NCBI GenBank assembly: GCA_023417285.1 | Contig: JAEZFR010000309.1 | Span: forward strand, 1 to 14,948 | DNA from: Bacillota bacterium | Lineage (GTDB): Bacteria; Bacillota; Clostridia; Acetivibrionales; DSM-1351 | Length of the DNA: 14,948 bases | Reading direction: 5' to 3' | Shown here: piece by piece, positions 12,419 through 14,948 of the stretch | Position numbering within the stretch: position 1 is the first letter of the stretch | Layout: each line of letters opens with the position of its first letter | Translations under genes and position numbers: made by a program | The notes under the pieces: model-generated | Seen by the model: only the letters and a program-made list of their open reading frames with translations | Told to the model about the DNA's origin: nothing | The model's database searches: none

Positions 12419-14948
12419 TTACACATTAAACTCAGCAAAGCTGCCTTCCTTTTCAGCCGTTATCTGCAATACATTTCTTATCCTCTCCTTGATCTCTGCT
12501 ACATGAGAGATTACTCCGACAAGCCTTCCGCTTTTCTGCAGATCTATCAGACAGTTTATAGCACTGTCTAGGGATTCAGGGTCAAGCGTTCCAAAGCCTT
12601 CATCTACAAAAAGAGTATCCAAGCTTATTCCCCCTGAATAGGACTGAACTACGTCAGCGAGACCGAGGGCTAGGGAGAGAGATGCTTTGAAGCCTTCTCC
12701 ACCCGAAAGGGTTTTTACATGTCTGCTCTTCCCTGTGTAATTATCAAAAACCTCAAGTTCTAAGCCCTGCTGGGCTCTTCCCTTACCTCTTTCTTCCTTT
12801 CTCTTGAGCTGATACCTAGAGCCTGTCATCCTTTCAAGTCTTAGGTTTGCTGCGGTAATTATTTCATCAAAATACGCAGCCAGCACATATCTTTCAAAGG
12901 TAATCTTTTCAGCATTATCACCATTTGCAATATTAGCCATATGCACTATTGTCTTTTGCTGGGCTTCTTGCTTTTCTAGTTGTGCATTGACCAGCTTAAT
13001 ATTAGAAAGAATTTTTTTATTATTCATCAGCCTAGAAACAATAAGCGTTTGAGATTCCTGTACAGTATTTACCTGTAACTCTAAGTTTGTCAGCTCTTGT
13101 TGCTTCTCGGTAATATCCACATAGCTTTTGCCGGCTGTCTGCTCTTGGAGCTTCTTTATAAGAGTATTAAGCTCGTTAACTCTCTCGTTATATTTGAGAA
13201 TCTCTGCCTTTAGCATTTCTATGCTTTGCTGGCTCCTTCTGCACTCTCGATACTGCAAATAATCCGCAAAGCCTGCCTGTTTGAGCAGCTCACCCAGTCG
13301 GTTTGTGCTTCTAACTAAATCCTCGCTTGCATTGTTGAGCCCTTCTTGTCGAGTTGCTGCATTTAAGGTTGCCGCATTGAGCTGCTCCCTTGCAGCATCA
13401 AAAGCCTGCTGTGCATCCTTTTTCTGCTTTTCTAGTGCAGAGATCTGCTCTCCAATGGAATTTAGCCTTGTATTGAGCTTGGCACTTGTTCTAATTTCCT
13501 CGGGAATATCTGCATCTACCCCCTGCAACCACTCCTTTAGGCGAGCAAATTCCTGCGAATACTTAATTTCCTGTTGTTGGCCATCCTTTATAGCACCTTC
13601 AAACTGTTTTGCAATATTCTCATGTTGTTGAAGCTTTTGTTCTATATCTGGTCGCTTCATAATAGAAGCTCGCTTTACTTTTTGCTGCTCCTGCTTGTCC
13701 CTTATAATATTGCATAGCTGTGTGCCCTTCTCTATTACTGCACTCTCAAATGCTTTGATATCAGAAACATTTCTTAGTTGCTCAGCTTTTAGACATGTAA
13801 TTGGCTGGGCGTGTTGGTTAAGTTGCTCGTTGGCAGAAAACTGCTCACTCTTAGTCAAAAGTTCTACCTCATTGGATTCAATGTTGCCCTTTATAACGGA
13901 TATTTCATTGAGCAAAGCTGTTCTCTCTGAGGTCAGCTTATCAAGCTCTGCCTTGGTAGCCTTCAATTGGTGCTCATCCGGCATACTCTGTGACACCTTT
14001 GCAGGCATGGGATGCTCGGTAGACCCACACACCGGGCATGGCGTATTGGGCTTTAACCCCCTTGACAATAATCCTGCCTGCCCCTTTAAGTAGCTATCCT
14101 CTATGTCGAGATAATTTGTTCTATATTGTATAAAGCCTTGTTCAAAGCTATTAAATTCATTTTGTTTTTGTTCAAAGCTACTTAGAAAGTCGAGCTGTCT
14201 TTTTGCCAATTGCCGTAAACCCGACAAACTATCAACTGAATTCTTAAGCTGCTGAATCTCACCCTCATGTCTTTCAAATTCCTTCTCTTGCAGCAGAATA
14301 TTCTTTAAATCAAGCTCTAACTGCTTTTTATCATTTTTAGAGGCTTCAAGGTCGCTGTGACATTTTGTAAGCTTTTCACTCAAAGTATGAAGCTTTGTAC
14401 CATATTCTTTGTATAGAAGAGTATTTTTCTCATAATCTGATACCTTTGCTATCATACCTTTAAGTCTTGCTTGCTCTATTTCTAACTGTTTTATATGAGG
14501 CTCAGCCTCGTTTGCTTTTTGAAGAAGCTGTTCCTTATCAACTAATTCCTGTTGCTTTTGTTGTTTCTCCTGCTGAGCTAGTATTAGATGTTCCGTTTTT
14601 GCTTTAATGGCTACCTTCAAGGCTTCTACCGATTCATCTATTTCAACTACTGAAAGAGCCTTTTGAGCATAGTCCAGCTCATGCTGCTTAGCATCATACT
14701 CAGCCTTACGATGCTCTTGATCAACCTGTTCCTTTTGTAACTGCTCGACTTCTTCAAATTGCCTGTTTGTTTCTATATCTTTTACAAGCTGCTCCTTTTT
14801 ATCTGATTGCAGCTTTTGAAGCTGAGAAAGCTTAAGCTTTAGGTCAGCTAGCTCACCCTCCTCCTGTTTGCACTGTGCTTCTAGCAGCTCCACAAACATC
14901 GGAACATTAATATAGGTATCGCTCTGAAGCTTACTCAAAGTCTCACTC
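12419..14948 (-). CDS. sbcC: DNA repair exonuclease subunit SbcC, 5' end outside window
   Basis: The C-terminal ~842 residues of an SbcC/Rad50-type ATPase, which with nuclease SbcD cleaves hairpins and blocked DNA ends. The frame stays open to the window edge (the first visible full codons read S-E-T-L), and the N-terminal Walker A is absent, so the gene begins outside; a TTG at 14938 is not the start. Visible parts, counted from that TTG: a long Gln/Lys/Glu-rich coiled coil (~5-290), the zinc hook CPVCGSTEHP (Cys301 and Cys304), the returning coiled coil (~330-650), then the ATPase lobe with signature LSGGEGFKASLSLALG (744 on), Walker B LFVDEGFGTLDPESL (Asp779, Glu780) and the H-loop VGVISHV. 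All C-terminal catalytic elements are intact. sbcD is expected just upstream on the same strand, outside the window. Identity is firm. Confidence 0.95.
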   Translation of the reverse strand, partial: SETLSKLQSDTYINVPMFVELLEAQCKQEEGELADLKLKLSQLQKLQSDKKEQLVKDIETNRQFEEVEQLQKEQVDQEHRKAEYDAKQHELDYAQKALSVVEIDESVEALKVAIKAKTEHLILAQQEKQQKQQELVDKEQLLQKANEAEPHIKQLEIEQARLKGMIAKVSDYEKNTLLYKEYGTKLHTLSEKLTKCHSDLEASKNDKKQLELDLKNILLQEKEFERHEGEIQQLKNSVDSLSGLRQLAKRQLDFLSSFEQKQNEFNSFEQGFIQYRTNYLDIEDSYLKGQAGLLSRGLKPNTPCPVCGSTEHPMPAKVSQSMPDEHQLKATKAELDKLTSERTALLNEISVIKGNIESNEVELLTKSEQFSANEQLNQHAQPITCLKAEQLRNVSDIKAFESAVIEKGTQLCNIIRDKQEQQKVKRASIMKRPDIEQKLQQHENIAKQFEGAIKDGQQQEIKYSQEFARLKEWLQGVDADIPEEIRTSAKLNTRLNSIGEQISALEKQKKDAQQAFDAAREQLNAATLNAATRQEGLNNASEDLVRSTNRLGELLKQAGFADYLQYRECRRSQQSIEMLKAEILKYNERVNELNTLIKKLQEQTAGKSYVDITEKQQELTNLELQVNTVQESQTLIVSRLMNNKKILSNIKLVNAQLEKQEAQQKTIVHMANIANGDNAEKITFERYVLAAYFDEIITAANLRLERMTGSRYQLKRKEERGKGRAQQGLELEVFDNYTGKSRHVKTLSGGEGFKASLSLALGLADVVQSYSGGISLDTLFVDEGFGTLDPESLDSAINCLIDLQKSGRLVGVISHVAEIKERIRNVLQITAEKEGSFAEFNV

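Noticed and set aside
12300..12506. Plus-strand open frame with an eight-residue repeat (LQTGRN-like)
   Set aside because: The peptide repeat only mirrors the 24-bp DNA repeat, there is no ribosome-binding site, and the frame runs antisense into sbcC.
13281..14093. Two plus-strand open frames inside sbcC
   Set aside because: They are antisense to a clear zinc-hook and coiled-coil coding region, and their composition is that of a reverse shadow.
14936..14938. TTG at 14938 as the start of SbcC
   Set aside because: The frame is open to the window edge and the N-terminal Walker A of SbcC is missing, so the gene must begin outside.

Overview
The window comes from a low-GC, Gram-positive, anaerobe-type Firmicute. 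Coding sequence is AT-rich, Shine-Dalgarno sites are strong and purine-rich (AAGGAGG, AGGGAGG), solute-binding proteins carry lipoprotein signals, and U-tailed hairpin terminators separate the units. The gene set (YesN-type regulator, XylF-like sensor, XylFGH importer, chemoreceptor, GlgB) fits a saccharolytic clostridium, for example a cellulose- or hemicellulose-degrading relative of Ruminiclostridium. That genus-level guess rests on gene content and recall of protein families, not on a search.

Positions 2-5776 (+) form a sugar sensing and uptake block. It starts inside an AraC-type response regulator (5' end outside the window). This overlaps by 4 bases a XylF-like lipoprotein that I read as the extracellular sensor (XylFII type) of a three-component sugar-sensing system. 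A strong terminator follows. Then comes the transport operon proper: xylF (binding lipoprotein), an intercistronic hairpin, xylG (double ATPase) and xylH (permease). A methyl-accepting chemotaxis protein follows at 5898-7589 and ends in a strong terminator at 7636-7670. The likely logic is that sugar outside the cell is sensed by XylFII plus a LytS/YesM-type kinase (expected just upstream, not visible). The regulator then switches on xylFGH, and the chemoreceptor steers cells toward the same or related sugar. D-xylose is the best family guess for the substrate; glucose or another monosaccharide cannot be excluded.

Positions 7672-10217 (+) hold a separately promoted glgB (glycogen branching enzyme). 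It has a palindromic operator-like sequence in its leader, a short charged C-terminal tail whose in-frame continuation looks decayed, and a perfect 15-bp inverted repeat downstream. A very AT-rich VanZ-like membrane protein gene (10288-10881) follows and runs convergently into the next gene.

Positions 10901-14948 (-) hold a GT-B family glycosyltransferase with its own promoter, then a 336-bp intergenic region, then the 3' three quarters or so of sbcC (exonuclease/structural-maintenance ATPase with zinc hook), whose 5' end is outside the window. The intergenic region contains the sbcC terminator and an exact-period 3 x 24 bp tandem repeat carrying phased TTTGCAAA palindromes.

The window is mostly recognisable metabolism. 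The points most worth a second look are the sensor/transporter pair of XylF paralogues, the 24-bp phased repeat array behind sbcC, the glgB leader palindromes and the decayed glgB tail.
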